Shown here: positions 1-10,080 of the stretch, one piece after another
Position numbering within the stretch: position 1 is the stretch's first letter
How the letters are laid out: the number at the start of each line of letters is the position of its first letter
DNA from: Euclidia mi
Lineage: Eukaryota; Arthropoda; Insecta; Lepidoptera; Erebidae
Direction: 5' to 3'
DNA length: 64,000 nt
NCBI GenBank assembly: GCA_944739405.2
Contig: OX123185.2
Location: forward strand, 2,787,840 to 2,851,839
Notes under the pieces: generated by a model
The model's input: the letters and a program-made list of their open reading frames with translations, nothing else
Told to the model about the DNA's origin: nothing
Database searches by the model: none
Program-made: the position numbers and the translations under genes

Positions 1-81
1 ACAGCCTTAAACAACCGATACATCTAATCTCATGTAGTTCTCCCATTCACTGATAGATGGCGTTATTTTCAATTCGTAACA
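1..81 (-). repeat. 3' LTR of the Gypsy element (partial)
   Basis: Identical to 3199-3279. It ends in GTAACA, which pairs with the TGTTAC at the start of the other LTR. The rest lies to the left of the window. Confidence 0.9.
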
Positions 82-94
82 CGGCCTCCCTCTT
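82..94 (-). promoter_or_regulatory. Polypurine tract of the Gypsy element
   Basis: On the minus strand this reads AAGAGGGAGGCCG and directly abuts the 3' LTR, the expected place for the plus-strand DNA primer. It overlaps the stop codon of the gag-integrase ORF. Confidence 0.7.
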
Positions 95-2807
95 AAACGT
101 GTTCGTCTCGAACATCGTTAGACCCATAGTAACGAGCCAACCGGTCCACATGAACTATCTTCGGTGCACCTCGCGACCCCTTCTGGATTCGATAGGTGAC
201 GTCGTTCATCCTGGTAATTATGCGATATGGCCCGTCCCATCTGGCTTGTAACTTAGGCGATTTTCCTTTGCTTCGTACTGGGTTATGAAGCCACAGCAAT
301 GATCCCTCATCGAAGCCTTTGTTGTTTGCCTTCCGGTCGTAGCGAGTCTTCATCTTCTCAGACATCTGTTGTCCAGATTCCCTGATGTGTTCGTATACGT
401 CGTTCATCCTGTTGCGTAGCTCGGTTGCGTAATCCGTTATAATGCGTGGAGATTCTGGTGGAATACCGGTGATAAGGTCTGCAGGTAATCGGAGCTCTCT
501 ACCGAAATTGGCAAAAGCTGGTGTTACTCCTGTAGTTTCGTGGACCGCACTGCGATATGACAGGAGAAATGGTTGGATGTGCTTGTCCCAATCTCTTTGT
601 TTGCTCTCCACGACCTTCGCCAGGTACCTTTCCAGTGATTGGTTAAACCGTTCAACCATGCCATCTGATTGCGGATGATAAGCCGTGGTCCTGGTTTTAT
701 GTGCACCCATTACGCGACAAGTCTCCTTGAACACCTCAGATTCGAAGTTCCGGCCTTGATCGCTGTGGATTTCCAAGGGCACCCCGAACCGACAAAAGAC
801 TTCATGCACCAGCTTATCAGCCACTGTGGTAGCTTCTTGATTTGGGATTGCAAACACTTCAGGCCACTTCGTGAAGTAATCCATCACAGCCAAGAAGTAT
901 TTGTTTCCGTCCTGGCTCTCAGGAAACGGCCCAGCGACATCCAACGCTATGCGCTCCCATGGAGCTCCCACATTGTACACCTTTAATGCACCTCTGCTTC
1001 GAGTATGTGGCCCCTTGACAGCCGCACAACTTGTGCATTTGCGGCACCAATCCTCGACGTCATCTCGACAGTGGAGCCAATAAAACCGCTCCCGGATCTT
1101 AGTAAGGGTCTTCTTAACTCCCATGTGACCTCCCGAAGCACCATTGTGATAGAGCTGCAAGACTTCCGGCACCTTAGTTTTGGGCACTACCATTTGCAAA
1201 TGGCACTGGTTACCGCGAGCGTTTTCCCATTTGCGGCACAGAACTCCATCCTGGACGACCAAGCTTTCCCACTGTGCCCAATAACTCTTGGTGATGGGGC
1301 TCATTGCTGCGATATCACTCCATTTGGGCCTAGGCGCACCTGACTTCTTCCATTCGAGAATCGGCTGTACATCCTTGTCTTCTTGCTGAGCACTCTGCAA
1401 AGCTTCTTTCCATCCGTCACTCAAGTCCGTCTTCAACGTCCTCACTAACGCTGCCTGCTTCGCTTCCTGTCGGGCACAATGTTTGCGTTGGTCGGGGTAA
1501 GGCCTACACGTCAGAGCATCTGCACTACGTTGCTCTCGCCGCCAGACAGGCACATCAGGCGACCCCTTTGGTGGAGACAGGCTGTCACTGTGCCGCTTAC
1601 GCTTTGGGCAGCTCAAGCGGATATGGCCTCTTTCCCCGCAGTTGTAGCACCGAGGTGAAGAAACAACTTCCCTGATACGGTAAGTTCGATCCTCGTGACG
1701 CGCTGCTTCCACCTCCAGAGCGTAGGCTAAGGCTTCCTTCAGGGACTTGAAGTGCCCAAGTCTTACCGCTGCTCTAACTTCCAGGTCCCGGACTCCATCC
1801 GTAAACGCTTGTACGAGGTTCCCGTCAATAAGCGCAGGCGACGACTGGTATGCCTTCCTGACCAGCCTTTCCACCTCTAGAGCCCACTGCTGCAGAGTTT
1901 CTCCGGTGCGTTGTGCCCTGTCCTTCAGCTGAGCACGATACACATATTCTAGGTGTGAGTCACCGTATCTCGCCTCCAGCGCCTCCATCAGCTTTGCATA
2001 GGAGACGTCTTGCCCAAGCACCTCCAACACCGTCAAGGCCTGATCACGAAGGCCCAAGGTTAGGGCGGTGAAGGCCTGTTCTTTGTTCCACCCATTCGTT
2101 CGCATAACGGCCTCAAACTGGACCTTGTATGCAGACCACGATGATGAGCCATCAAATGGTGGAACCTTAAACCAAGGAGGCGAGGGCGCCACAGCTGCAG
2201 GTGTAACGTCGTAGGACCCGAGCCTACACAATTTCTTCTCCACTTCGGCAATACGGGTCTCGAGGTGATCATGTACACGCTTCTCTATAGAGGCGACGCG
2301 AGTCTCAAGCTGGTCGTGTACGAGCTTCTCCACGTCGCTGATACGAGCGTCGTGCTGCTGGAGCTCCTCCTTTACCACCTTCAGGTCCTTCCCTACAGCG
2401 GCGCTGAGGTCTTTCATCACCACCATCTGTTCCTCCAAACGGCGGGCCTGCTCCTCCTTGTCGCGCTGTAGTTGTTCCTCCAGGCGGCGCGCGTGCTCAT
2501 CTTGACGGCGAGCCTGCTCGTCCTTGTCGCGCTGTAGCTGTTCCTCCAGGCGGCGGGCCTGCTCCTCCTTGTCGCGGTGTAGCTGTTCCTCCAGGCGGCG
2601 CGCATGCTCCTGCATGAACGTCATCAGAGCCGCGATGTCGGGCACCGCCACGGAGTGTGCGCTTGTAGGCTCCACTGCATCCGCGGATTCGCCTGGTCCA
2701 CCAGACGATGGAGAAGGAACGTCTCCGAAGCGTCTCTGGTCCAGGTCTTGCTGGCGCTGGTTCCTGGTACGCACACCTTCAGTTTCTTCCTTCGGCATAA
2801 CCGGCAT
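93..2807 (-). CDS. Gag-integrase fusion polyprotein of a Gypsy-type element
   Basis: 904 residues, intact. Residues about 65-195 form a charged coiled coil built from tandem ARRLEEQLxRDKEEQ repeats. Residues about 210-370 look like a retrotransposon gag capsid region. A CCHC zinc knuckle sits at C387, C390, H395, C400. Residues about 428-445 (ADALTCRPY followed by a HC) resemble the extreme end of a Gypsy RNase H, and integrase follows: HHCC zinc finger H554, H561, C591, C594; catalytic D623, D683, E719 with D-X35-E spacing; and a GPY module near 859. Protease, RT and RNase H are absent, yet the reading frame is kept across the junction. Integrase could still be functional; reverse transcription would need a helper. 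ATG at 2807 lies just inside the 5' LTR and primer-binding site, supporting this start. Confidence 0.92.
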   Translation of the reverse strand: MPVMPKEETEGVRTRNQRQQDLDQRRFGDVPSPSSGGPGESADAVEPTSAHSVAVPDIAALMTFMQEHARRLEEQLHRDKEEQARRLEEQLQRDKDEQARRQDEHARRLEEQLQRDKEEQARRLEEQMVVMKDLSAAVGKDLKVVKEELQQHDARISDVEKLVHDQLETRVASIEKRVHDHLETRIAEVEKKLCRLGSYDVTPAAVAPSPPWFKVPPFDGSSSWSAYKVQFEAVMRTNGWNKEQAFTALTLGLRDQALTVLEVLGQDVSYAKLMEALEARYGDSHLEYVYRAQLKDRAQRTGETLQQWALEVERLVRKAYQSSPALIDGNLVQAFTDGVRDLEVRAAVRLGHFKSLKEALAYALEVEAARHEDRTYRIREVVSSPRCYNCGERGHIRLSCPKRKRHSDSLSPPKGSPDVPVWRREQRSADALTCRPYPDQRKHCARQEAKQAALVRTLKTDLSDGWKEALQSAQQEDKDVQPILEWKKSGAPRPKWSDIAAMSPITKSYWAQWESLVVQDGVLCRKWENARGNQCHLQMVVPKTKVPEVLQLYHNGASGGHMGVKKTLTKIRERFYWLHCRDDVEDWCRKCTSCAAVKGPHTRSRGALKVYNVGAPWERIALDVAGPFPESQDGNKYFLAVMDYFTKWPEVFAIPNQEATTVADKLVHEVFCRFGVPLEIHSDQGRNFESEVFKETCRVMGAHKTRTTAYHPQSDGMVERFNQSLERYLAKVVESKQRDWDKHIQPFLLSYRSAVHETTGVTPAFANFGRELRLPADLITGIPPESPRIITDYATELRNRMNDVYEHIRESGQQMSEKMKTRYDRKANNKGFDEGSLLWLHNPVRSKGKSPKLQARWDGPYRIITRMNDVTYRIQKGSRGAPKIVHVDRLARYYGSNDVRDEHV

Positions 2808-2820
2808 AATTTATCCCTTT

Positions 2821-2832
2821 CTTCTGACACCA
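2821..2832 (-). promoter_or_regulatory. Primer-binding site (tRNA-Leu type)
   Basis: The plus strand reads CTTCTGACACCA, which is the 3' end of a tRNA-Leu including CCA. The minus-strand element RNA would carry its complement, three bases from the LTR edge. The tRNA assignment is from memory of tRNA-Leu sequences. Confidence 0.75.
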
Positions 2833-2835
2833 ATT

Positions 2836-3279
2836 TGTTACGAGCTGGGGTTCGACGATAAATTATAGCTCACTATGCCACTTAAACTGAACTTTATTCA
2901 CTAACACAATAACACTAGATACACACACTTAATTTTCCAACACTAATAAAACACACTATTCACACCACTAGTACAACACTAAACACTTCCGAATTACTTC
3001 CTTCGCTTGATCTTGATCGCTTTCCGTATTCAATTGAACTGAGTCCGGTCCGTTCGCTCCCGCTCTATTTATACTGGCCGGATAACATCACTAGGCTTTT
3101 CGAGACGACTCACGATATTTCTGGAAACGTGTAAGGTGTTTCTAGAATTGCGTAAATGTTCTATTTACACCTACGCCATCTATTAGAGGATAGATGAAAC
3201 AGCCTTAAACAACCGATACATCTAATCTCATGTAGTTCTCCCATTCACTGATAGATGGCGTTATTTTCAATTCGTAACA
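2836..3279 (-). repeat. 5' LTR of the Gypsy element
   Basis: 444 bp bounded by TGTTAC and GTAACA. On the minus strand a TATAAATA box lies at 3066-3073, followed by a GC-rich stretch, fitting an LTR promoter. Its first 81 bases in element orientation (3199-3279) match 1-81 exactly. Confidence 0.9.
3066..3073 (-). promoter_or_regulatory. TATA box in the Gypsy 5' LTR
   Basis: Minus-strand TATAAATA inside the 5' LTR, roughly 260 bp upstream of the gag ATG, the usual place for the element's promoter. Confidence 0.55.
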
Positions 3280-3704
3280 CTATGTTTTAATTTTAGGCAG
3301 CAATCTATACAGAGTGTTGATCTGCACTTGCAAAATATTTTAGTAATACAATATAGACATTATACTTATTCACCTAACATTATTATAAACGGTGTGCGAT
3401 AATATAAGATCCTATTTTCATTAAATTTTACTTCGATAGTAAATCAGAATAAACTATTGACTGGTGCAGAATGAGACAACATAGTAGATACGTGTGCTTG
3501 TATGTGTTAGGTTACTACAATGCAAGCTCGCGGCGATCAGCTGAGCGACGGCAGGGCTCAATACACCGAGCTGATTTTTAAAATGCATCTGCGATTTTTT
3601 TTTTACGTTTTTGTGCTCTATATTTTCATGTATTTAAATTCAGTTAGAGTAGTATATTTACCCCTGAAAATATTTTGCAAATGCTTATTAACACCCTGTA
3701 TTAA
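3280..3704. other. AT-rich intergenic sequence, no gene seen
   Basis: Low-complexity AT-rich sequence with no supported ORF, splice structure or recognised repeat. Confidence 0.5.
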
Positions 3705-4067
3705 GGTGATTTTCCACCGAGTGGCGAGACGAGACTAGGCGAGAAGAGAATTGAAATCGCACTGACCCTTTTCTAAAAATAGCCATCGCGAGCTCGCGCG
3801 AGCTCGTGCGAGCACGCGCGTGACCTCCGCGCCGCCCGTAGGCTTCATTAGAAAAAGATATACTGGTACTGGTTAATTTATACTCTATGTGGGAAGCAAT
3901 ACGGTTCATTTTTACACAAACAAATATTTCAATTCACGCCTCGCATATTCTCGTCAATCCACACTGTTTCCACCAAAGATGCGCTGGGAGAGAATTGAAA
4001 ATTTGCCATACAAATTTCAATTCTCTCCTCGCCTCGCCTCGTCTCGCCACTCTGGTGGAAAATCAGC
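3705..4067. mobile_element. MITE-like element with long terminal inverted repeats
   Basis: About 53-bp arms at 3705-3757 and 4014-4067 are near-perfect reverse complements (GGTGATTTTCCACC... against ...GGTGGAAAATCAGC), with a purine-biased GGCGAGACGAG stretch inside each arm. The 260-bp centre has no coding capacity. The structure suggests a non-autonomous DNA element. The target duplication is not clear (TTAA on the left, TTAT on the right), so the superfamily is unassigned. Confidence 0.7.
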
Positions 4068-4089
4068 TTTATAGTAATAAAGCAGTGGA

Positions 4090-4335
4090 TAGTGCAGAAT
4101 ATTGATGAGTCATTGCCTAAAGTTATTTCTACACTAGAGGATGCCCGTGGTTACACCCGCGTTATTTAAGGCTACTGCTCCCATCGATCATAGCGTGATG
4201 TTATATAGCCTATAGCCTGCCTCGATAAATGGGCTATCTAACACTGAAATAATTTTTCAAATCGGACCATTAGTTCCTGAGATTAGCGCGTTCAACCAAA
4301 CAAACAAATAAACTCTTCAGCTTTATATATTAGTA
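4090..4335 (+). repeat. Dispersed Lepidoptera-type short repeat
   Basis: Contains a run (GGGCTATCTAACACTGAA ... TTCCTGAGATTAGCGCGTTC, then AAAC units and ATTAGTATAGAT) that I recognise as a very common interspersed repeat in moths and butterflies. There is no ORF. The element class is uncertain. Confidence 0.5.
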
Positions 4336-5057
4336 TAGATAGTATAGTATAAATAGGTGTACTCAGTATGAGTAAAATGGTGGCATTTTAAAGAAAACGA
4401 TGTTATTCAGCTGAAACATGAGCCTTTTAGCTTAAATTTCACAACGAAATTAATGATAATGAGGCACCCCATATTCCTACCGAAACCACGTGATTTTAAT
4501 TATAACGTAGATTTTATATTTCGGGAAAATATTAGTACCTCGAGTTATGTAACTTAACTTACTCCCTTGCTAAAATGTAATTTGTGTTTTTATCTTAAAC
4601 AGGTTCTTTACGGTTATTTCCCATACCCATTAACCAAAGGTGTAACGTGTAGGCCACAGTGCAGTCGTGGCAAAGTGTGCTTACCGATTCTCATGGCTGC
4701 TATGGAACGTCGACATGCACCACGGTGGTTTGAATGGGTAGGCCTGAAACGCTTTAGAGGAGAGTCATGGCCTTTGCTAAGTACAAGGGAATGGAGACAA
4801 GCCCAAAATGTTGGTTTCTGCAGTTTAAGGGGCTACTCTTTGACGTTTTGTTTGACGCTGACTTATATTATTGGTCGTAGACACGAATAGACTGAGTATT
4901 ATTATCCGATTTAAAAATACACTTTGTTACTACTCGCCTGCAGTGTAGAACCTACCACACATTGATCATTGGATAGCTGTGTCATTTTATTGTGTAATAA
5001 ACTAGTGTCAGTCTGAAAAAATGTATGTTGCTGTTTGAAGCTGTGGTTAAATTCACA
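4336..5057. other. Unassigned sequence with one uninterpretable ORF
   Basis: An open frame of 107 codons at 4567-4890 (plus) has no recognisable domain, no good upstream context and ordinary composition; I do not call it a gene. The rest is AT-rich with no recognised feature. Confidence 0.4.
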
Positions 5058-5235
5058 AGCCCTATATTTATGCTGTCCCACTGCTGGGTACAGGCCTCTT
5101 CTCACTATGAGGAGGGTAAGACCATAGTCCACCACGCTAGCTAAGCGCGGGTTGGTGGACTTCACGTGGCCGAGGAGAACATTATGGAGAACTCTCAGAC
5201 TTGCAGGTGATGTCTTCCTGCACCATTAAGCGATA
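5058..5235 (-). repeat. LINE 3'-end repeat (RTE-like tail), copy 1
   Basis: On the minus strand it reads through AGAGTTCTCCATAATGTTCTC, then GTGGTGGACTATGG and CAGCAGTGGGACAGC. The same sequence family recurs on the plus strand at 37803-37925, 52646-52815 and in part at 58245-58290. It is a short 5'-truncated 3' fragment of an interspersed retroelement. Confidence 0.65.
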
Positions 5236-5894
5236 ATTAACAATCTTCGGGTTTTGTACTCATGCTTAAATGTATGTAGCAGTTGTTGTATGTGGAATTC
5301 GTAGAAGGTAGTTATTTATACCTCTTTACTTTTAAATAACTATTCGATTAAGAATCAAAAATCGCAAATAAATTAACTTGAAATTAAAAACCTGATCTAG
5401 CTTCCAAAGTCCTCTTTATAACTGGCTGACAAACATTTTTAAGAGAAATGGAAAAAGAAATACGCCCAGTTACCTACCTGTTCCGAGAATTTGTAAATAA
5501 CTTACTGAGCATAAAATTAATTTATTCTGGTAAGTTTCTGGAACTTGCGTCCTTCGCTATCGTCGCTGACCTAACGGTTCATAGTGTAAGCACAGCTGGT
5601 TTATTCCAGCTCGCTAGCGTATGGGGTCAAACGGCTTATAAATAGTCCGGCCCCAATAATATTTGTTTTTATATCTGGTTGGAGCCGTAGCATAATTTTC
5701 CGGGTTAACTTCTCGGAGGGTTCTTGGATTGAATTTGTGGGGTTTTGATTATTTTTATCAGAAAATTAGAAAGTCTTTACGATTTAGCGCAGTAAAAATC
5801 AATAAAGATGTTTGTCCACTTAACAAAGAACTAAACACGAATTTATAGATGTCTCTACTACTATTCTTTAAAGACCTATCAGTGGGAACTTAAT
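5236..5894. other. Intergenic sequence, nothing recognised
   Basis: AT-rich. A 65-codon open frame at 5448 has no features. No repeat or gene is supported. Confidence 0.4.
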
Positions 5895-6141
5895 ACTCAA
5901 ACAGCGTACAAAATGTTAGTCCCGTAGGTCAACTAAGCAGAGCTTGTACTATGGGTACTAGATAATGGATAAACATACATATATACTTTTTTTGTAAATA
6001 CATACATATTATACATAGAAACACCCAGACCAAGACAAACATCCATGTTTATGCACACAAATGTTTGACTTGAGTGGGAATCGAACCCGCGAACTTCGAC
6101 ATAGCAGTCGCTTACACCCACGCTACGCCAACCGGCCGTCC
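5895..6141 (-). mobile_element. tRNA-derived SINE, family 3
   Basis: On the minus strand it begins GGACGGCCGGTTGGCGTAGC, a tRNA-like head with an A-box-like stretch and a B box (GGGTTCGATTCCC, near 6080). An AT-rich body (GTCTTGGTCTGGGTGTTTC, TATGTATG) and a tail ending near ACGGGACTAACATTTTG follow. Both pol III promoter boxes can be seen. It is unlikely to be a real tRNA because the acceptor stem does not close. Confidence 0.65.
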
Positions 6142-6357
6142 CATAACAGCAACAGTAACAGCTTAACCATTGACTTATTCGTGCCTTCTTTTACGTTTCG
6201 TAAAACGTAAACTGCATATCATAGGAAATAGAGCCAAATACAGATTTAGTTGGCTTCTTGCATGTAAAATATTGTCAAAAATATAGGTATATTAAGTATG
6301 TATATATTATATAGCTTTGTTTACTTTGTTTACACATGCAACTATCGATTTTCGCCT

Positions 6358-6507
6358 ACCAATAATATTTCCATCCAAAGGTTGCCTGGTAGAAATCGCT
6401 TTCAGCGATAAGGCCGCCCTTTGTACTATAGTTAGTTATAAGATCTCTAATAATGTTTTTTTATGTGCACAATAAAGTGTAAAATAAATAAATAAATAAA
6501 TAAAGTG
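6358..6507 (+). repeat. Retroelement 3' end with (AAAT)n tail
   Basis: The sequence GGTTGCCTGGTAGAAATCGC, then GCGATAAGGCCGCC, then a CAATAAAG signal and a tail of AAAT units, is a familiar lepidopteran LINE/SINE 3' end, here 5' truncated. A related 3' end lies in opposite orientation at 19105-19240. Confidence 0.55.
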
Positions 6508-7869
6508 ACATGCACCAGCCTCGTGCATATAATAGCTCGCAAGGTACGAGCTACAAGGTTTTCAATTTGCACCACGTCACTCAACGTAATATATGGCAAC
6601 AATAACGCCAAAACCAAATAAAACAACAAGTACACAACGATCCCTTTTTATTTTAGGAAATTTCACAATAAAAGTCTTGACTGGATCTTATCCATAAATG
6701 GCAATATGCACAGCAAATATTATCAACTAGTATCTTAGCCTACAAATAAATTAAACTTATAATTTTAAACTCATACAGATATTTACATATTATTCCCTTA
6801 TTCGTAAATATATTTTTCGGCTGAAGGTTCAACTTATCCTAGTGAATAATATGATGTACGGTAACTATTTGTGAAACTATAAAGTCAGTTTTGTGCTTGC
6901 TCGGTACTGAATTACTCTCTGAATTGAAGCCAAGGAAATATATTTACGAATAAGGGCGAAATTTTTACGATATTGTCCAAAATTTACACCGAACCTTGGC
7001 TAACATTGGAAATTAAAATTAACTAAATTCGATACCCTGTTTACAAAGAGATTTTTCTCCTTTTATAACTCAAAGTAATCATAAGATTGAAAATTTTAAT
7101 AAATGTAACACTCTTGCTAATTTTATTTTCAAGTCTAATAAATTATACTTTTTAAAACAGATCCAAGCTTAAAAATTGGTGAAATACATTCGGTTTATTT
7201 TTACATATTAATATATTTATAAAATGAGTGTCACATATATTATTTTTAAAATCTTACGATTATATTTTTTGTCTTTGTACAGGTTAAACGTATATCGTCT
7301 TTGGGGTTTTCTAAATAAAACTATTGTACTATCAAAAAAAAGTTATTATTCGTTATAAAAAAAAAAAACTTACAAATTAAAAAAAATCAATAGAAGCAAA
7401 TGTCAATAATATATATAATGTTAACTATTTTAATGAACAAACAAACGAGTATAATTGAGCGGTAACAATCAAACATAAGCTACATTTTCTTGGTTCTTTA
7501 AGGCGCTGTTATACCTCAGAAGCCGTGAAACACCTAATTTTTCGTCGCGCATCTAGCCATAACGGTACATATTACAAACTAGCAAAAATTAGAGCTTAAA
7601 GTCAAAAGTTTGAACAAAAGACTTTTGAAAGAATTTTTCATGTACGTAAAATAGAATCACGGTAAAAAAATCACAAAATCGAGGCAGAAAATAATCTTTC
7701 GTCTCACTGTTTGCAATATTTTGATCGTAAGCTGTCAGATTTTTTTTGATAATATTGTAGGAAATCTAATGAACTAAAGAATTATCCTATTTATTTTCAT
7801 ATTATACGTATATATTTTGTAAAATTAAAAATTGGTTGCCTGTAAAGTCGGTATACGGGCGAAAGTTTT
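6508..7869. other. AT-rich intergenic sequence
   Basis: Very AT-rich with A and T runs (for example 7337-7385). No ORF, splice pattern or recognised repeat. Confidence 0.4.
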
Positions 7870-8099
7870 ACGTGACAACGACTTTGAGTGGTAAAATAAT
7901 TTTAATGTGAATATTCATTCGTATAGTAGGAAGAAGGATGAAAGACGCGTGCCTTTCACTTTTTATGTCTGTCTCTCTCGCTCTTAGGCGGGACGCGTGC
8001 CTCTCACTCGCTCTCATTGTGAGCGCATAACGTGAGCGGAGCGTAACGCAGTTTCTTGAAGTGTCACCCGGCAAACCAATTTATAAGACGTTGTCACGT
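7870..8099. repeat. Possible short inverted-repeat element
   Basis: Short near-perfect inverted arms, ACGTGACAACGACT at 7870-7883 and AGACGTTGTCACGT at 8086-8099, enclose about 200 bp of GC-richer sequence. It could be a degenerate MITE, but the arms are only 14 bp and the ends are not proven. Confidence 0.35.
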
Positions 8100-9170
8100 C
8101 AATAAAATCTGCCAAACGTCTATGATTTTGACGCTCGGTAGATCCCATCAATATCAAACGCTTCAGAAATTTAAACCTTATTAGCATAAGCGGTGTACTG
8201 AGTGTCAGTTGCTAGTTTACGCCCCGCCCAGACCTCATCATTCGGCTATAAGCCCTGTGAGAGATAGGTCATGTCGCTTGCGTCTCCGCTGCACGAAATT
8301 TTACGTAAACCTGTTTGTTATTATAATACGCCGATTTGAGTTCGTAATTTCATGTTTTATGTTATAGACTGAATACTTTGAATCAAATAGGCTTTTCATG
8401 TAACTATGAGCACATATAATTAGGACCTAAGTTTATACTCTTGTTGCGTTTAATGTGTTATTGTTTCTGTGCTTATAAATATATAATTAGAAGAATAAAA
8501 TATGGACAATTAGAGAAATGAAGTTCTACGAAGGATTTGTACAAGAAAGCGTCGTTATAAAATAGAAATTCATCCATGGCCAAGTGATTATGCATTATGT
8601 AAAATTTTTACACAAATTATTTTCATAAGAGTCTTTTATGACTAACTATGTTACTTATATATTATTGATTATGCATAATATAATTATATAAATTATTCTC
8701 AAAATACATAGCTGCCACAGTTTTCAATTTTTGAAAGAGTAATAACATAAAATCGAATCATTTTATGTACCTATATTTCAAATACATTAGCTTGTCAGAG
8801 CGCCTGGAGCGCTAAGATGCCGCCACGGCGAACAATAATGATGACAGCGCTAATATGGCGCTCCGCAATCCGCACACAAGCGGTAACGAATGTTATATTA
8901 TTGTGTTTTGAACATAAACCTTTTTAGGTACATCGGGTAAAACTTTGATTATTCATAAACTATTAGGTATGTCTGAGTACATCTAATATCTTTTTAATTT
9001 CTAAAATCAATCATTTATAAGTAAGAAGGTAACTTCTCTGTTTGCTATAACACAAGATATAGTATTTTTTTAATAATAAAGTACGTAACTAATTATCATT
9101 ATTGTAATTACAGTAAAGTTAAAGATAACAGTTCTGCAACGTCTTACACACATTTGACTTCAATCATTCC
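8100..9170. other. Intergenic sequence, nothing recognised
   Basis: AT-rich. A short GC-richer patch at 8795-8885 has no open frame or repeat that I recognise. Confidence 0.4.
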
Positions 9171-9179
9171 TAACACGAT

Positions 9180-10080
9180 CTGTTCAAGAGCTAGCCAAGA
9201 AATGCCAAACAATTTTTTTAACAAATTTGACTCAAATTTCGTAGTGATAAGCAAAAATTACAAGAGGGATAGCAGTGACTGGTTCGAATTGCGTAAGAAT
9301 ATGTTGACAGATTGAAATTTTTGTATAGTGGTAAAAAGAAGAGATAACAGCAGTAAAGTCAACTTAGTAAAAAATATTTTGTACATATAAAATATTTGCA
9401 ATGTAAAATCAGTTGCGCATGGAATCTAAAATGAACAACTGGCTTTGCAACAACTGGCGAAGCAAGAAAATGTAACAATCGAGCCTTGTGGATTATTCGA
9501 TTATTGGTGCCACGCCAGATGGATTAATAGGTCCAAACACGATTGTGGAAATTTAATGTTCTAAAGTTGCCTATAAGAATGGCCTGGAGAATAGTATAAG
9601 AGCAAATAAAATACAAATATGGAAACATGATAAAAAAGTGAAACGACTAGTCTAAACAAATATTGTAATTGTTATTACCAAATTCAAGGGCAACGCCACG
9701 TTACACGCAAACAAAAGTGTTTATTTGCTGTGTGGAGTGGCGAAAGTATACCACTAAAAATAGAAATTATAGAAAGAGATGATGTTATCTGGGAGAAGCT
9801 TGTGGCGTTTTATATGAATTGGCAGTTGCCTGAAATTGTTGATTCTCGTCAAGCTCAAGGGATGGCATTGCGAGATCACGGAGAGGAAAATGTTTCATCA
9901 GTGCTTGAAATTTCTACAATACCAAGCTGTAAAAGGAAAGTAAATGAAAGTGTGCCTCGTGAACAACAGCAAATAATAAGTATTGAAGCCTTATCACCTC
10001 ACACACTGCCTTTAACATTCGATGAGAATAAAGAAAACCTGCCGGGTTGTAGCAGACAGCTAACTTTGGATGAGCCGTAA
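9180..10080 (+). pseudogene. Degraded YqaJ-type (lambda-exonuclease-like) recombinase gene
   Basis: Conceptual translation shows the hallmarks of the YqaJ exonuclease fold in order. A DWFELRK-like start is near 9275, an ATPDGLIGP motif near 9510-9540 and a VEI-x-CSK motif near 9546-9570, in which the lysine codon of the expected EIKC is now TAA. An open C-terminal stretch from 9730 reads AVWSGESIPLKIEIIERDD and continues into an FYMNW-QLPEIVD region. YqaJ proteins in insects are usually transposon or virus cargo; in phages the relatives are single-strand annealing exonucleases. Stops and frame changes make this a relic. No flanking transposon is clear. Confidence 0.6.

Larger units (their letters stand above)
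1..3279 (-). mobile_element. Gypsy-type LTR retrotransposon, RT-deleted, partial at window edge
   Basis: The element reads on the minus strand. Its 5' LTR is at 2836-3279 and the end of its 3' LTR is at 1-81. The 81 bases at 1-81 are identical to 3199-3279, so the insertion is young. A primer-binding site matching a tRNA-Leu 3' end lies just inside the 5' LTR, and a purine tract abuts the 3' LTR. The interior holds a single 904-codon ORF joining gag to integrase without protease, RT or RNase H. An autonomous Gypsy element would be about 2 kb longer. It should depend on enzymes supplied in trans. The target duplication cannot be checked because the left end is outside the window. Confidence 0.9.

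Noticed and set aside
4567..4890. 107-codon open frame
   Set aside because: No recognisable domain, no splice or promoter context, and it sits among repeats.
6050..6141. tRNA gene on the minus strand
   Set aside because: A and B boxes are present, but the stems do not close and a SINE body follows.
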